64,000 bases of DNA from Flavobacterium psychrophilum. GTDB taxonomy: Bacteria > Bacteroidota > Bacteroidia > Flavobacteriales > Flavobacteriaceae. The translations under genes were made by a program, and so were the position numbers. Below are positions 62,201-64,000 of this stretch, one piece after another. Every line of letters starts with the position of its first letter. Position 1 is the stretch's first letter. The stretch is from positions 3,720,001-3,784,000 of the forward strand of contig CP012388.1 in assembly GCA_001708385.1 (NCBI GenBank), written 5' to 3'. The notes under the pieces are model-generated. The model was given only the letters and a program-made list of their open reading frames with translations, was not told the origin of the DNA and made no database searches.

Positions 62201-62893
62201 ATGAAACTTAACTGTGTTGTTGTCGATGACAGCACAATACATAGAATAACCATTGCGAAACTGGTCAATGAGCACACAGATCTTACCCTTGTTGGTGATT
62301 TCTCCAATGCCTCTGAAACACGAAACTGCATCCTTAATAAGAATGTAGATTTATTGTTCCTTGATATTGAAATGCCTGTACAGAGTGGTTTCGACTTACT
62401 CGATGGGCTTAAAACCAGGCCGCAGATTATCTTTGTATCGTCTAAATCCGACTATGCCTTAAAGGCGTTTGACTATGCCGCCGTTGATTACCTGCACAAA
62501 CCTATTAGTAAAGACCGTTTTAATAAGGCGGTTGAAAAAGCTATTGAATCAAGCCAACGAAAAAAGGAAGTTCCTGATGACGATGGCGAATTCATCTTTA
62601 TTAAGAGTAACCTGAAAAACTTCAAGATTTTTATCTCTAAAATTAAGTGGGTTGAGGCGTTCGGCGATTATATCAAGATCAATACCGAAGATGAAACACA
62701 TCTTGTATTGTCTACAATGAAATCTTTCGAAAACGAACTACCGGGAGATAAATTCCTAAGGGTTCATAAATCGTTTATCATTAATATCGATAAGGTAGAG
62801 CGCTTTAACAGTAAGTTTGCCGAGATTGGCAATACAAAGATTCCGCTTAGCCGAAACAAGAAAGAAGATCTGGCGAACGCCCTTAATAAATAA
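62201..62893 (+). CDS. LytTR-family response regulator
   Basis: 230 aa. Receiver domain (1-120) with the acidic pair VVDD, phospho-acceptor Asp in LFLDIEMP, Ser in VSSK and KPIS. C-terminal LytTR DNA-binding domain (about 128-230): IFIKSNLKNFKIFISKIKWVEAFGDYI ... FLRVHKSFIINIDKVERF. No histidine kinase gene is adjacent. A TATATTTG box lies at 62133-62140, 60 bp upstream, without a good -33. Confidence 0.93.
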   Translation: MKLNCVVVDDSTIHRITIAKLVNEHTDLTLVGDFSNASETRNCILNKNVDLLFLDIEMPVQSGFDLLDGLKTRPQIIFVSSKSDYALKAFDYAAVDYLHKPISKDRFNKAVEKAIESSQRKKEVPDDDGEFIFIKSNLKNFKIFISKIKWVEAFGDYIKINTEDETHLVLSTMKSFENELPGDKFLRVHKSFIINIDKVERFNSKFAEIGNTKIPLSRNKKEDLANALNK

Positions 62894-62900
62894 TTTTTTA

Positions 62901-64000
62901 TTAATACGGATCTACATTTGCTGTAACACGTATCGGCCTGTATTGCGGTACAGCATCAAAACTACTCAATATTTTCTCAATGGCTTTCTTGGTGCCCCCT
63001 AGAGCTACGCCAGTCGGAATTTTTATCATAATAGTACGTATGTACTCATTTCTTATCCTGTTTATTCCCGGTTCTTCGGGACCTAAAACAGGTATACCTA
63101 AATTTTGAGACAATACATTATATAACCATAACGAACCGTCTTTCAGTTTCTCGTAATCCTTGTGTTTTAATGTAATACGTATCAGCCTGTAAAAAGGAGG
63201 GTACTTAAAGTTGTGCCTCTCGTACAATTGCTCTTTATACATGCCTTCGTAATCATTCTCTGTTACCTGGCGGATAACATTATGCAGCGGATTATACGTT
63301 TGAATATATACTTTTCCCTGAATGTCTTTACGGCCTGCACGGCCCGCCACCTGAACCATCATCTGATAAGCACGTTCAAAGGCACGGAAATCGGGTTGAT
63401 ACAGCATGTTATCAGCATTAAGAATACCCACCATGCCTACATTGTCAAAATGGAGTCCTTTTGCCAGCATCTGTGTGCCTACAAGTATATCAATTTCCCT
63501 GTTTTTAAATGCATCGATTATTTTCTCATAACCATGTTTACCACGTGTGGTGTCCTGGTCCATTCGCCATGAATTCTTATCAGGGAAAAGCGATTTAAGT
63601 TCCAGTTCTATCTGTTCGGTCCCGAAGCCCTTAGTGTTAAGATCGGTAGAGTGACACTTATGGCAATGGGTTGGGTTAGCTATATTGTAACCGCAGTAAT
63701 GACACCGAAGCGAGTTCTTATATTTATAATACGTAAGGCTTACATCGCACTGAGGACACTGCGGAACATGCCCACATGTCATACATTCAACCCAGGGCGA
63801 AAAGCCGCGGCGGTTTTGAAACAGTATAACCTGTTTGCCTTCCGATAAATTTTCTGCAATCGCATCGATCATCTCGTCACTAAAATGACCGGTCATGCGT
63901 TTGCGTTTGTATTTATCTTTAAGGTCTATCAGTATAATTTCGGGTGGTGTTACATTCCCAAAACGTTCCCGTAGCGACACATACCCATATTTACCATGGG
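62901..64000 (-). CDS. priA: Primosomal protein N' (PriA helicase), partial
   Basis: The C-terminal ~366 residues; the frame is open to the window edge (HGKYGYVSLRERFG is in frame upstream of the first possible start). Contains the zinc-binding insertion with four Cys pairs (CMTC, CPQC, CHYC, CHKC), helicase motifs V-VI (VGTQMLAKGLHFDNV; QVAGRAGRKDIQG) and the C-terminal IRVTANVDPY. PriA restarts stalled replication forks. Convergent with the LytTR gene. Confidence 0.96.
   Translation of the reverse strand, partial: HGKYGYVSLRERFGNVTPPEIILIDLKDKYKRKRMTGHFSDEMIDAIAENLSEGKQVILFQNRRGFSPWVECMTCGHVPQCPQCDVSLTYYKYKNSLRCHYCGYNIANPTHCHKCHSTDLNTKGFGTEQIELELKSLFPDKNSWRMDQDTTRGKHGYEKIIDAFKNREIDILVGTQMLAKGLHFDNVGMVGILNADNMLYQPDFRAFERAYQMMVQVAGRAGRKDIQGKVYIQTYNPLHNVIRQVTENDYEGMYKEQLYERHNFKYPPFYRLIRITLKHKDYEKLKDGSLWLYNVLSQNLGIPVLGPEEPGINRIRNEYIRTIMIKIPTGVALGGTKKAIEKILSSFDAVPQYRPIRVTANVDPY

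Overview
This window looks like chromosomal DNA of a Flavobacteriaceae bacterium, probably Flavobacterium or a close relative. The reasons are the type IX secretion genes and cargo proteins (PorQ; three large exported proteins with C-terminal sorting domains), many Bacteroidetes-style lipoproteins, moderately AT-rich DNA, start sites without clear Shine-Dalgarno sequences, and promoters of the Bacteroidetes form TTG-N19-TAnnTTTG (found upstream of rpsA, the SRP RNA, rpsF and an outer-membrane protein gene). No phage, insertion sequence, tRNA, rRNA or CRISPR array was seen.

Layout. 0-2.8 kb: end of a PepSY-like gene, then a leftward cluster of an alpha/beta hydrolase, two methionine sulfoxide reductases B (one a lipoprotein) and an endonuclease III with an altered Fe-S loop. 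2.9-9.9 kb: M48 lipoprotein protease, UMF1-type transporter, two paralogous lipoproteins, Lon. 10-14.8 kb: two paralogous T9SS cargo proteins. 15-20.3 kb: porQ-cmk, a small membrane protein, a NupG-like permease and rpsA. 20.3-24.8 kb: an accessory island (below). 24.8-29 kb: TPR protein, two paralogous membrane-anchored proteins, fasciclin protein, glutamine cyclotransferase, SRP RNA. 29.4-35.8 kb: esterase and GH43 pair, SDR, OMP, transaldolase, TrxR-like flavoprotein. 35.9-41.7 kb: CLC channel, a frameshifted small gene with acpH, glmM, an exported peptide deformylase. 41.8-48.3 kb: a 1306-residue T9SS protein, Crp-like and HxlR regulators, DoxX, a scramblase-like protein. 48.3-54.3 kb: leftward tpiA operon, with folP and rlmH nearby. 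54.3-64 kb: AlgJ-like/MBOAT pair, ligA, rplI-rpsR-rpsF, a LytTR regulator and priA (cut by the window end).

The most unusual part is 20.3-24.8 kb. Directly after rpsA lies the broken tip of an Rhs-type toxin (a nonsense codon, then a frameshift into the C-terminal domain). A short lipoprotein gene follows, then three more small AT-rich genes that look like orphan immunity genes. These genes are separated by diverged copies of one composite repeat. Each copy carries a version of the rpsA terminator, a conserved TATATTTG box and a leader ending in a GC-rich palindrome; most copies also carry the relic of an antisense membrane-protein gene. The result looks like a cassette array for collecting immunity genes by recombination between repeats. 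The function is inferred; the repeat structure is visible in the sequence.

Most other regions are ordinary housekeeping DNA. Assignments rest on motif recognition by eye; no database search was possible.
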